A stretch of 13,061 bases of DNA from JBHJOF01 sp050330055 (GCA_050330055.1 JBHJOF010000186.1:1-13061); one strand, 5' to 3'. Counted from the first letter of the stretch, positions 1 to 6,499 are shown. Notes: generated by a model not told the origin, from the sequence alone. Translations and numbers: made by a program.

Positions 1-1
1 G

Positions 2-1504
2 CCGAAGATGGGCGGTATCCTCCGCGTATCCATGCGCGTGCAGGAGATGAGCGACCCGGCCACCTTCGACTGGGTCGAGAAGTCGAACGTGGCCCGCGGC
101 ATGGTCGAATACCTGGTGAAGACCGGCAACGACAACGTCACCCGGCCCTACCTGGCCGAGAAATGGGAGGCCTCCGACGACCTCAAGACCTGGACCTTCC
201 ATCTGCGCCAGGGGATCAAGTGGTCGAACGGCGACGATTTCGGCGCGGACGACGTGGCCTACAACTTCCAGCGCTGGCTCGATCCGGCGACCGGCTCGTC
301 CAACATCGGCCTGTTCGACAAGATGGTCGAGCAGGTCGACACCGGCCAGAAGAACGAGGACGGCTCGCCCAAGATGGCCAAGCGCATGATCGAGGGCGCG
401 GTCGAGAAGGTCGACGACCACACCCTGCGCCTTCACCTCAAGTCGCCGGAGCTGGCAATCCCCGAGAACCTCTACAACTATCCGACGGCGATCGTGCACC
501 GTCGCTTCGACGAGGAAGGCGGCGACCTCTCCAAGAACCCGGTCGGTACCGGCCCCTTCGAGCTGGTCGAGTTCGCCGTCGGCGAGAAGGCGGTGCTGCG
601 ACGCCGCGAAGGCTATTGGGGCAAGCCCGCCCTGGTCGACGAGGTGCACTACATCGACGTCGGACAGGATCCCTCCGCCGGCATCGCCGCGCTGGCCTCG
701 CAGCAGGTCGATCTGGCCTACGAGGTCGACGTGACCCAGCTCGACGTGGTCGAGAAGCTGCCCGGTGCGGTGATCCACGAAGCGGTGACCGCGCAGACCG
801 CCGTCGCCCGCATGCAGGTCGACCAGAAGCCCTTCGACGACGTGCGCGTGCGCCGGGCGGTGGCCGCCTGCATGGACCATCAGAAGCTGCTCGACATCGC
901 CTATCGCGGCCGCGGCGCGCCCGGCGAGAACCATCACGTGGCACCGATCCACCCCGAGTACGCCAAGCTGCCGGCACCCAAGCAGGACCACGAGCTGGCC
1001 CGCAAGCTGCTGGCCGAGGCCGGCTATGCCGACGGGCTGGAGATCACCATCGACGTCGGCAACACCAGCGGGCCCTGGGAGCTGGCCTGCATCCAGGCCT
1101 TCAAGGAGCAGTGCGCCCCGGCCGGCATCAACCTGAAAATCAACACCATGCCGGCGGCGCAGTACTGGGAGGTCTGGGACAAGACACCCTTCGGCTTCAC
1201 CACCTGGACGCACCGTCCGCTCGGCGTGATGGTGCTGAACCTGGGCTACCGCTGCGGCGTGCCCTGGAACGAGAGCCACTACTGCAATCCGGAGTTCGAG
1301 AAGGCGCTCGACGAGGCCGGTGCCACGCTTGATGTCGAGGAACGGCGCAAAATCATGGCCCGGGTGCAGCAGATCCTGCAGGACGACGCGGTCATCCCGC
1401 AGCCGCTGTGGCGTTCGGTCTTCTCGGCCGGATTGGGAAGCGTCAGGGGCTACTCGACCCATCCGACCCTCTACCATTCCATGGACGAGGTCTGGCTCGC
1501 CTAG
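2..1504 (+). CDS. ABC transporter substrate-binding protein, family 5 (peptide/opine/nickel type), 5'-partial
   Basis: This is the periplasmic solute-binding component of a peptide-type ABC importer. The reading frame is open from base 2, so the true start lies before the window. An ATG at 8 falls just before a typical mature N-terminus (GGILRVSMRV), so probably only the signal peptide and a few residues are missing. About 500 residues are visible, close to the usual size of SBP_bac_5 proteins. Family hallmarks in order: LAEKWEASDDLKTWTFHLRQ and IKWSNGDDFGADDV (domain I); NPVGTGPFELVEF; a hinge region with PFDDVRVRRAVAACMDHQKL; LLAEAGYADG; and a C-terminal PLWRSVFSAG stretch. The ligand cannot be told from sequence; peptides are typical, but opines, nickel-chelates and sugars also occur. 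The permease and ATPase genes are not in the window and may lie upstream. Downstream comes a repeat and a hairpin cluster rather than another transporter gene. Confidence 0.93.
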   Translation, partial: PKMGGILRVSMRVQEMSDPATFDWVEKSNVARGMVEYLVKTGNDNVTRPYLAEKWEASDDLKTWTFHLRQGIKWSNGDDFGADDVAYNFQRWLDPATGSSNIGLFDKMVEQVDTGQKNEDGSPKMAKRMIEGAVEKVDDHTLRLHLKSPELAIPENLYNYPTAIVHRRFDEEGGDLSKNPVGTGPFELVEFAVGEKAVLRRREGYWGKPALVDEVHYIDVGQDPSAGIAALASQQVDLAYEVDVTQLDVVEKLPGAVIHEAVTAQTAVARMQVDQKPFDDVRVRRAVAACMDHQKLLDIAYRGRGAPGENHHVAPIHPEYAKLPAPKQDHELARKLLAEAGYADGLEITIDVGNTSGPWELACIQAFKEQCAPAGINLKINTMPAAQYWEVWDKTPFGFTTWTHRPLGVMVLNLGYRCGVPWNESHYCNPEFEKALDEAGATLDVEERRKIMARVQQILQDDAVIPQPLWRSVFSAGLGSVRGYSTHPTLYHSMDEVWLA

Positions 1505-1534
1505 CGCCCGAGGCTGCGACATGTCCACATCTCG

Positions 1535-1710
1535 GTCAGGAGAGGCTGGCCCTTGCCACACGCAACGCTGTCGTCCCGGCACTCGTTGCCGGGACCCAAT
1601 GGCCTAACCGTTCACGCGCTGACGCCATTGGGTACCGGGGACAAGCCCCGCCTGCGCGGCCGAAGCCGCTTCGGCGCGGCGAAGGCCCGGGACGACAATG
1701 GTGTGTGTAG
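1535..1710. repeat. Dispersed palindromic repeat, copy A
   Basis: This copy matches 12854-13020 in the same orientation. Shared blocks in order: CAGGAGAGGC, CCCTTGCCACA, GTCGTCCCGGCACT, GTTGCCGGGACCCAATGGCCTA, CATTGGGT, CCGGGGACAAGCCCC, CCCGGGACGAC and GTGTGxGTAG. The core at 1570-1696 folds on itself: GTCGTCCCGG at the left end pairs with CCGGGACGAC at the right, and CCCAATGGC pairs with GCCATTGGG in the middle. Copy A carries an extra hairpin module at 1651-1685 that copy B lacks. It lies between convergent genes. Elements of this look are common in alphaproteobacterial genomes (recalled, not searched), and no coding capacity is proposed. Confidence 0.85.
1651..1685. repeat. Hairpin module inserted in repeat copy A
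   Basis: This 35-base GC-rich module starts CCTGCGC, has the perfect inner hairpin GCCGAAG-CCG-CTTCGGC, and ends GCGGCGAAGG. It interrupts the right arm of the repeat, between ACAAGCCCCG and CCCGGGACGAC. In copy B those two blocks are joined directly (ACAAGCCCCGGGACGAC). A 38-base relative lies in a different repeat at 9101-9138, with the same CCTGCGC start and a GCTTCGGCGCxGCGAAGG end. Confidence 0.65.
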
Positions 1711-1767
1711 CGGCGTTGTAGGGGTCGGCGCCGGAGATATGTGAATCTTGAAGGTTCCTCGGGGGGT

Positions 1768-1804
1768 GGGGTGCGCCGCGGCTCGGCCATGACCGCGGCG
1801 CCCC
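1768..1804. other. GC-rich hairpin next to the cspA terminator
   Basis: The arms CGCCGCGG (1774-1781) and CCGCGGCG (1793-1800) are perfectly complementary around an 11-base loop. They extend to GGGG (1768-1771) and CCCC (1801-1804) past a 2-base bulge. It lies 6 bases from the hairpin at 1811-1840 in a convergent intergenic region, so it may back up transcription termination or block 3' exonucleases. There is no T-run on the plus side. Confidence 0.45.
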
Positions 1805-1810
1805 AAATGG

Positions 1811-1840
1811 AAAGGGCGAGTCCCGCGGGACCCGCCCTTT
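1811..1840. terminator. Probable bidirectional terminator between the SBP gene and cspA
   Basis: The stem AAAGGGCG / CGCCCTTT (1811-1818 and 1833-1840) is continued inward by the self-complementary GTCCCGCGGGAC, with one A-C mismatch. On the minus strand it starts 18 bases after the cspA stop and is followed by a short T-containing tract (CCATTT). On the plus strand it is followed by CTGTTCC. The U-runs are short, but the stem is very stable and well placed for both convergent genes. Confidence 0.65.
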
Positions 1841-1858
1841 CTGTTCCTGCGCCGGCCC

Positions 1859-2062
1859 TTAGGCCGCGCTGAGGTTCACAGCCTTCACACCGCGACGGTC
1901 GGGCATCACCTCGAAACTGACCCTCTGCCCCTCGGCGAGGGAGTCCAGGCCGGCCTGCTGGACGGCGGTGATGTGAACGAAGACGTCCTTGGAGCCGTCC
2001 TCGGGCGTGATGAAGCCATAGCCCTTGGTGGTGTTGAAGAACTTGACTGTGCCAGTCGTCAT
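1859..2062 (-). CDS. cspA: Cold-shock protein, CspA family
   Basis: This is a small single-domain nucleic-acid chaperone, 67 residues long and the normal CspA size. The OB-fold signature is complete: MTTGTVKFFN at the start, RNP1-type KGYGFITP (residues 13-20), RNP2-type VFVHITAV (27-34), then LAEGQRVSFEV. The alphaproteobacterial-style tail is RGVKAVNLSAA. The ATG at 2062 is chosen because family homology begins there and an AGAGGA Shine-Dalgarno sequence precedes it by 8 bases. The same frame runs upstream through another ATG at 2080 and beyond, but those residues are unlike any cold-shock protein. A leader of about 140 bases with a strong hairpin and a candidate promoter lie upstream. Whether it is cold-induced or constitutive cannot be read from the protein. 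Confidence 0.93.
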   Translation of the reverse strand: MTTGTVKFFNTTKGYGFITPEDGSKDVFVHITAVQQAGLDSLAEGQRVSFEVMPDRRGVKAVNLSAA

Positions 2063-2091
2063 GCTTGCATTCCTCTGCATTACTACGTGAG

Positions 2092-2114
2092 CGCCGCGAC
2101 AACGCATCGCGGCG
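2092..2114 (-). promoter_or_regulatory. Hairpin in the cspA 5' leader
   Basis: On the cspA strand, CGCCGCGA (2114-2107) pairs perfectly with TCGCGGCG (2099-2092) around a 7-base loop, 30 bases before the start codon. It is directly flanked on both sides by the heptamer ACGTGAG (plus strand, 2085-2091 and 2115-2121). CspA-family leaders are known to act through RNA structure. This hairpin is too far from the Shine-Dalgarno sequence to mask it alone, so its role is an inference. Confidence 0.45.
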
Positions 2115-2208
2115 ACGTGAGGGGCATTGAAACTCGGAGATCGTCGGTGGAAGACGCGGTTGCCTCCGCGCGAGTCTTCTGCAGTCACAGTGCAGCCGTC
2201 ACGCGCCT

Positions 2209-2237
2209 GATATGAGGCTACCGCTGGCCCTTGGCAA
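2209..2237 (-). promoter_or_regulatory. Candidate cspA promoter
   Basis: On the minus strand, TTGCCA (2237-2232) is followed after 17 bases by CATATC (2214-2209). This would start transcription near 2202 and leave a leader of about 140 bases, the long untranslated leader typical of cspA genes. The -10 match is weak. It lies between the scsB stop and cspA and supports independent transcription of cspA. Confidence 0.35.
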
Positions 2238-2315
2238 GAGACATTTCGGGGACTCCCAGGGAGCGTCCGGCGGGGACGGGCCCGGCCTGGCGGGGAGCCC
2301 CTAGCGCCCCCGGCC

Positions 2316-4508
2316 CTAACGACCAGCGACGGCTGCTGTGCCGCCCCGGGCCCGCTCCAGGGCCGCCAGGACCGCCTCGCTGGTCAGGAGCTCGGGCAAG
2401 GCCTCGCCCTGCGGCAGGCCCGGGCCGTAGACCGCGTTGAAGGGGATGCCATAGCGCCCGAAGCTGGCCAGATAGGCGGCGATCATGTCGCTCGGCCGGG
2501 TCCAGTCGCCGCGCATGGCGACCACGGTCTCACCGGCCAGCTGCTCCGCCACCGGATCGCGGTCGATCACCAGGCTCTTGTTGACCTGGCAGGTGATGCA
2601 CCAGTCTGCGGTGACGTCGACGAAGACCACTTTGCCCTGGGCCACCAGGCGGGCGATCTGCGCCCGGTCGAAGGGCTGCCAGGCCTCGGCGGCCAGGACG
2701 GGCGCCTGGGGCCGCTCGGCCGCCGGGAAGGCCAACGGCGCGCCCAGGGCAAGCAGCGCCGCCAGCCCGGCGCTGACTGTCAGGGGGGCGGTCAGGGCCG
2801 GTCGCCTTCCGTGGCGCAGGGCCAGGATGACGGCCAGGCCGACCAGCAGGGTGGCCACGGTCAGGGCGGCCGCCGGGCCCGACTGGGCGGCCAGCACCGA
2901 CAGCAGCCAAGCGGCGGTGGGGGCCAGCGCCAGGCCCAGCAGCCGACGCAGCCAAAGCATCCAGGGGCCCGGTTTGGGCAGCCGGGTGGCGAGCGCCGGC
3001 ACGGCGGCGACCAGCAGATAGGGCAGCGCCAGGCCGAGCCCGAGGGCGGCGAAGATGGCGAGGATCTCGGCCGCGCCGCGCGCCAGGGCGAAGCCGACCG
3101 CGGTACCGAGGAAAGGCGCCGAGCAGGGCGTCGCCAGCAGGGTGGCGAAGGCCCCGGTCAGGAAGTGGCCGCCCAGACTAGGCGCGCGGTGGCCAGGCTT
3201 TGGAGCACCCGCACTTGCAGCCAGATCGGCGACCCGGCCGGGCAGGACGATCTCGAACAGGCCGAAAAGGTTGAGGGCGAAGAGCGTGATGATCAGCGCC
3301 ATGGCCGAAAGGAAGAGCGGCTGCTGGAACTGGATGCCCCAGCCGGCGGCCAGCCCGGCGCCCTTCAGGGCGACGGCGACCGCCGCCAGGACCAGGAACG
3401 AGGCGACAATGCCGGCCGCCGAGGCGAGGAAGCTGAGCCGCACGGCGCCGCGGTCGCGGCCGCCGTGGCTGACCACCGACAGGAGCTTGATCGACAGCAC
3501 CGGCAGCACGCAGGGCATGAGGTTGAGGATCAGGCCGCCGAGCACGGCCAGCATCAGCATGACCGGCAGCGAACTCACGACGCCGGCCTGCGAGGCCGTG
3601 CGCCCGTCCGACGTGGCCGCCAGCACCGCGGCCTCGCCGTAGCGGCCGATCACCTCGGCCTCCAGGCCGCGCTGGCCGTCGGTGAGGGTCAGGGTCAGGC
3701 GCTTGCCCTCGAGCACGCCTTCGGCGGCCGGGCCGCGCGCGCCGTCCAGGCGCAGCAGGGCGCGCGTTCCGCCCTCGCTCAGCGTCACCTGGGGCTTGTC
3801 GAAGACGAAGCCCGGCGGCGCCTCGACCAACAGGTCGGGAGCGGCAAAGGGCGTAGTCGAGCGCGCCACCACTTCGAGCAGGGGCGCTGCGCCCGCTTGG
3901 TCCGGTGGCTGCACCAGATAGGCCTGCTCCAGGCTCAGCCCGACGTCGCCGCCGTCGCCCGGCACCAGGCTTTCGTACTGCTCGATCAGGTACGCGTCGG
4001 GCGACGAGGTCTGCGGCCCGGCCGGCAGCGCGAGCGTCAGCATGCCGTCGTGCGGCACGCAGATCTCGGAGCAGACCAGGTAATTGAGCGACGCCTCGAG
4101 GGCGAGTGGCGCGCCGGCCTCGCGCGGCCGCGCGACGATCGGCAGCACCACCTGGTCGGCATAGCCGAAGGTCTCGAGCCCGAACAGCGTGAAGCGGTGC
4201 GGTACCGGCCAGCGCAGCTCGGCGCTCTCCAAACCCGGCGTGTCGCTCCAGTCGAGCTGCGGCGGATAGCCGGCGTCGCCCGGCGAACGCCAGTAGATCT
4301 TCCAGCCCGGCCGCAGCTCGAACTGCAGGCCGAGGCGCAGCGCCTCGCCCGCACCGCTGGTTTCGGAAGCGGCAATCAGACGCACCCGCGCGTGCTCGTG
4401 GTCGAGCCAGGGGCCGCTTGCGGCGCGCGATTCGCCAGCCATGAACACGCCTGCCGTCAGGGCCGCCAAGACAAGGACAAAGCGGTGCAAGATCAGAACC
4501 TTATACAC
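2316..4508 (-). CDS. scsB: Protein-disulfide reductase, ScsB/DsbD family
   Basis: This inner-membrane protein carries reducing equivalents from cytoplasmic thioredoxin to periplasmic thiol proteins. With the GTG start at 4508 it has 730 residues. In order: a signal peptide ending near SRA-AS (29-31); a periplasmic DsbD-alpha-like domain (about 35-290) with HRFTLFGLETFGY and the cysteine pair C146/C150 in LVCSEICVPHDG; a multi-helix membrane domain (about 312-595) with the paired redox cysteines C333 (NLMPCVLPVLSIK) and C462 (ATPCSAPFLGTA); and a C-terminal thioredoxin domain with C637-I-T-C640 (TADWCITCQVNK) and cis-Pro in GIPF (689). All six expected redox cysteines are present. The N-terminal architecture fits ScsB rather than E. 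coli DsbD. A TTG at 4490 with AAGG upstream is an alternative start, since GTG 4508 has no clear Shine-Dalgarno sequence. ScsA, ScsC and ScsD partners are not in the window. It is divergent from yqgE. Confidence 0.92.
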   Translation of the reverse strand: MYKVLILHRFVLVLAALTAGVFMAGESRAASGPWLDHEHARVRLIAASETSGAGEALRLGLQFELRPGWKIYWRSPGDAGYPPQLDWSDTPGLESAELRWPVPHRFTLFGLETFGYADQVVLPIVARPREAGAPLALEASLNYLVCSEICVPHDGMLTLALPAGPQTSSPDAYLIEQYESLVPGDGGDVGLSLEQAYLVQPPDQAGAAPLLEVVARSTTPFAAPDLLVEAPPGFVFDKPQVTLSEGGTRALLRLDGARGPAAEGVLEGKRLTLTLTDGQRGLEAEVIGRYGEAAVLAATSDGRTASQAGVVSSLPVMLMLAVLGGLILNLMPCVLPVLSIKLLSVVSHGGRDRGAVRLSFLASAAGIVASFLVLAAVAVALKGAGLAAGWGIQFQQPLFLSAMALIITLFALNLFGLFEIVLPGRVADLAASAGAPKPGHRAPSLGGHFLTGAFATLLATPCSAPFLGTAVGFALARGAAEILAIFAALGLGLALPYLLVAAVPALATRLPKPGPWMLWLRRLLGLALAPTAAWLLSVLAAQSGPAAALTVATLLVGLAVILALRHGRRPALTAPLTVSAGLAALLALGAPLAFPAAERPQAPVLAAEAWQPFDRAQIARLVAQGKVVFVDVTADWCITCQVNKSLVIDRDPVAEQLAGETVVAMRGDWTRPSDMIAAYLASFGRYGIPFNAVYGPGLPQGEALPELLTSEAVLAALERARGGTAAVAGR

Positions 4509-4529
4509 AGGTCCGTGAGACCGGAATGT

Positions 4530-4578
4530 GGGTTATGGGTATTAACCCATATCCTATCTATATATAGTAACCTAGATA
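4530..4578. promoter_or_regulatory. AT-rich divergent promoter/operator region between scsB and yqgE
   Basis: This is an AT-rich island in very GC-rich surroundings. It contains the perfect inverted repeat TATGGGT-ATTA-ACCCATA (4534-4551), overlapped by GGGTTA...TAACCC (4530-4535 and 4543-4548). Next come TATCTA...TAGATA (4555-4560 and 4573-4578) and the palindrome CTATATATAG (4558-4567). TATAGT (4563-4568) would serve as a -10 for yqgE. AT-rich -10 candidates exist on the other strand for scsB. The repeats are plausible operators, but no regulator can be named. Confidence 0.5.
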
Positions 4579-4734
4579 AGCCACGCTCCCGTCACAAAGT
4601 TGTGTTGCAGCTAGTTGCAATGCATGACGGAGCGGAGGCGGAGCGGCCGCCGTCGTTGCGCGGCACGGTGCCGCAAGGAATGCGGCCCCTACGACCGGGG
4701 TCCACTCGATGCAGCAGCCAGGAACCCGAGCATA

Positions 4735-5310
4735 ATGTCAGAAGCCTCGACCAACGACAGCTATCTCACCGGCAACCTGCTGATCGCCATGCCCAACATG
4801 CGCGACCCGCGCTTCGCGCGCACGGTGATCTACATGTGCGCGCACAACGCCGACGGCGCCATGGGGCTAGTGGTCAACCGGCTGATCGGCTCGATCACCT
4901 TTCCCGATCTGCTGGAGCAGCTCGGCATCGACAACAGCGGCGTCAGCGAGGAGATCCGCGTGCACTTCGGCGGCCCGGTGGAATCGGGCCGCGGCTTCGT
5001 GCTGCACTCGGCCGACTACGAGCGCGAGGGCACGCTGCACGTCAGCCAATCGGTCGGCCTGACCGCCACCATCGACATCCTGCGCGACATGGCGAGCGGC
5101 GCCGGCCCGCGCCATTCGCTGCTGGCGCTGGGCTACGCCGGCTGGGGCCCGGGCCAGCTCGACTCCGAGATCCAGGCCAACGGCTGGCTGCACGTCGAGG
5201 CCGACGAGCGCCTGGTCTTCGGCCAGGACCTGGACGGCAAGTGGGAGCAGGCCATCGGCAAGCTCGGCTTCGACCTCTCCGCACTGTCGGGCGACGCCGG
5301 CCACGCGTGA
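4735..5310 (+). CDS. YqgE/AlgH family protein (UPF0301)
   Basis: This is a cytoplasmic protein of the widespread YqgE/AlgH family, 191 residues, the usual length. Its biochemical role is not settled. Family signatures are clear: YLTGNLLIAMP (10-20), RFARTVIYMCAHN, GAMGLVVNR (41-49), VHFGGPVESGRGFVLH (76-91) and GYAGWGPGQLDSEI (133-146). The ATG at 4735 is chosen because homology starts with the following residues and an AGGA lies about 11 bases upstream. The frame is open back to 4615, but those 40 residues are arginine- and cysteine-rich and look non-coding. It is divergent from scsB, an arrangement I recall from other alphaproteobacteria. The name algH comes from Pseudomonas alginate work and should not be read as a function here. 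Confidence 0.92.
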   Translation: MSEASTNDSYLTGNLLIAMPNMRDPRFARTVIYMCAHNADGAMGLVVNRLIGSITFPDLLEQLGIDNSGVSEEIRVHFGGPVESGRGFVLHSADYEREGTLHVSQSVGLTATIDILRDMASGAGPRHSLLALGYAGWGPGQLDSEIQANGWLHVEADERLVFGQDLDGKWEQAIGKLGFDLSALSGDAGHA

Positions 5311-5495
5311 GGGCCTTCAAGCAGCGGCCGTAACCGCCACGGCGCTTTCCTTCGCGGCAGCCACACGGCGACCTTGGCCGTCACAGTGCCGCTCCCCTGT
5401 TTTAGCCAGCCGTTATAGAATTGCCGTCAAGACTGCGACAGCGGTGCGGAAGGTCGTACCGCTTGGCACTTGCGCGAAGCAGTAGGGGGAGGGGG

Positions 5496-6098
5496 ATGCC
5501 CCGACTTCCACGGCAGCATCGGGCGGCCCCTTCGTGGGGCCTCGGCCGGCCGGCCGGCTTGCGCCGAAAGCGTCGGCTGCCGGCAATCGCCACGGTCCTG
5601 GCGCTGCTGCTGGCGCCTTGCGTCGCGGGCATTGCCCAGGCGGGCGGCCCCGAGCAACAGGCGTTGTCCGCCGTCAAGGCCGACCAGATCGTCGTGCTGA
5701 AGGGCTCGCGTACTCTTTGGCTCTTGCGTGCGGGCCAGGTCGTGCAGAGCTTCCGGGTCGCCCTGGGGCCGGACCCGCGGGGCCACAAGAGGGCACAGGG
5801 CGACGGCCGCACGCCGGAAGGCCGTTATGTCATCGATGGCCGAAATCCCGAGAGCAAATTCTATCGATCGTTGCACATCTCCTATCCCAATGAGGAAGAT
5901 CGCGCGATGGCCGAGGCCGCCGGCCGGTCGCCCGGCGGCCAGATCATGATCCATGGCCTGCCCAACGGGCTTGAGATCATCGGCCAGACGCACGCCCGAT
6001 CCGACTGGACGGAGGGCTGCATCGCCGTAACCAATGAGGAAATCGACATTCTTTGGCACAGCATCGAGGACGGCACGCCGATCGACATTCTCCCCTGA
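5496..6098 (+). CDS. L,D-transpeptidase-like YkuD-domain protein (first)
   Basis: This is an exported YkuD-fold enzyme acting on peptidoglycan peptides, 200 residues from the ATG at 5496. That start is preferred because AGGGGGA lies 5 bases upstream. The frame is open to 5421, but the added residues are unlike a signal. An Arg-rich stretch (LRRKRRLPA, 22-30) and hydrophobic core (31-47) form a signal peptide or anchor ending near AQA-GG. The YkuD domain spans about 62-199: VLKGSRTLWLLRAG, RTPEGRYVIDGR, FYRSLHISYPN, then the active site with H153 in IMIHGLPNG and C175 in SDWTEGCIAV. The motif is the DWTxGC variant, not the HGTN...SRGC form of E. coli YbiS-type enzymes, so the reaction (cross-linking, attachment or hydrolysis) is open. 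It sits 112 bases upstream of an Lpp-like lipoprotein gene in the same direction. TAGAAT at 5416-5421 is a possible -10, but no good -35 is visible. Confidence 0.88.
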   Translation: MPRLPRQHRAAPSWGLGRPAGLRRKRRLPAIATVLALLLAPCVAGIAQAGGPEQQALSAVKADQIVVLKGSRTLWLLRAGQVVQSFRVALGPDPRGHKRAQGDGRTPEGRYVIDGRNPESKFYRSLHISYPNEEDRAMAEAAGRSPGGQIMIHGLPNGLEIIGQTHARSDWTEGCIAVTNEEIDILWHSIEDGTPIDILP

Positions 6099-6109
6099 CG
6101 GAGGCGGGA

Positions 6110-6123
6110 TTGACCTGCGTCAA
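6110..6123 (+). promoter_or_regulatory. FNR/FixK-type binding site upstream of the lipoprotein gene
   Basis: The sequence TTGAC-CTGC-GTCAA is a perfect 5-4-5 palindrome. It fits the FNR/ANR/FixK family consensus TTGAY-N4-RTCAA. It begins 12 bases after the stop of the first transpeptidase gene, and its centre is about 94 bases before the lipoprotein start. If used at -41.5, transcription would start near 6158. The same TTGACC could instead be a -35, with a poor -10 (ATACAT or TACATG). Binding is an inference. Confidence 0.55.
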
Positions 6124-6210
6124 GGAAGCCATACATGAATCCTTGCAAATGTTCGCGTTAGAACCGAGGCGTACGTAGGTTCCTTCTGCGAGCTAACCGG
6201 AGGGGTCATT

Positions 6211-6477
6211 ATGCTGGAGAGATCAAAGATACTCATGACGGCCGCAGCGGCCGCTTCCCTTCTCCTGCTCGGTGCTTGCGCTACCCAGTCGGATATCGAC
6301 GCGTTGCGCGCCGACGTGGCGGGCCTGCGAAGCGAAGTGACGCAGACACAGGAGAGTGCCGCCGTCGCCGCGGCCGAGGCGAAGGCTGCGGCCGAGCGGG
6401 CCGAGCGCGCCGCCGCCGATGCAGAGACGGCGAGCGAGAAGGCGGACCGGATCTTCCGCCAGCAGCTGCGCAAGTAG
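6211..6477 (+). CDS. Lpp/OprI-like alanine-zipper lipoprotein
   Basis: This small lipoprotein probably ties the outer membrane to peptidoglycan. It has 88 residues. The signal is MLERSKILMTAAAAASLLLL with lipobox LLGAC, acylated at C23. The mature part of 66 residues is one continuous heptad coil. The a/d positions are I29, L32, V36, L39, V43, T46 and then Ala at 50, 53, 57, 60, 64, 67, 71, 74 and 78, followed by I81: a true alanine zipper. It ends RQQLRK with a C-terminal lysine, the residue that in E. coli Lpp is joined to diaminopimelate. Pseudomonas OprI has the same layout and size. A strong GGAGGGG lies close before the ATG. Its neighbours are two YkuD-domain enzymes, which are the enzyme class that attaches Lpp. 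An FNR-type palindrome is upstream and a hairpin lies 22 bases downstream. Confidence 0.85.
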   Translation: MLERSKILMTAAAAASLLLLGACATQSDIDALRADVAGLRSEVTQTQESAAVAAAEAKAAAERAERAAADAETASEKADRIFRQQLRK

Positions 6478-6499
6478 AAGGAAGCCAGTGTAGTCGGCC

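Noticed and set aside
1536..1744. Short open frames inside repeat copy A
   Set aside because: They translate palindromic repeat DNA on both strands, and none has a conserved motif or a convincing ribosome-binding site.
2063..2188. N-terminal extension of the cold-shock protein
   Set aside because: CspA proteins start at the MTTGTVKFF equivalent, and the extension covers the leader hairpin.
2811..5333. An 840-codon open frame on the plus strand
   Set aside because: It lies antisense to scsB and then out of frame with yqgE. Its translation is Gln/Arg/Gly-rich low complexity, typical of the shadow of a GC-rich gene, and scsB on the other strand has complete motifs.
5311..5495. A promoter or terminator in the gap between yqgE and the first YkuD gene
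   Set aside because: TAGAAT at 5416-5421 resembles a -10, but the bases at the -35 position (TCCCCT) do not fit, and no hairpin with a T-run is visible after yqgE.
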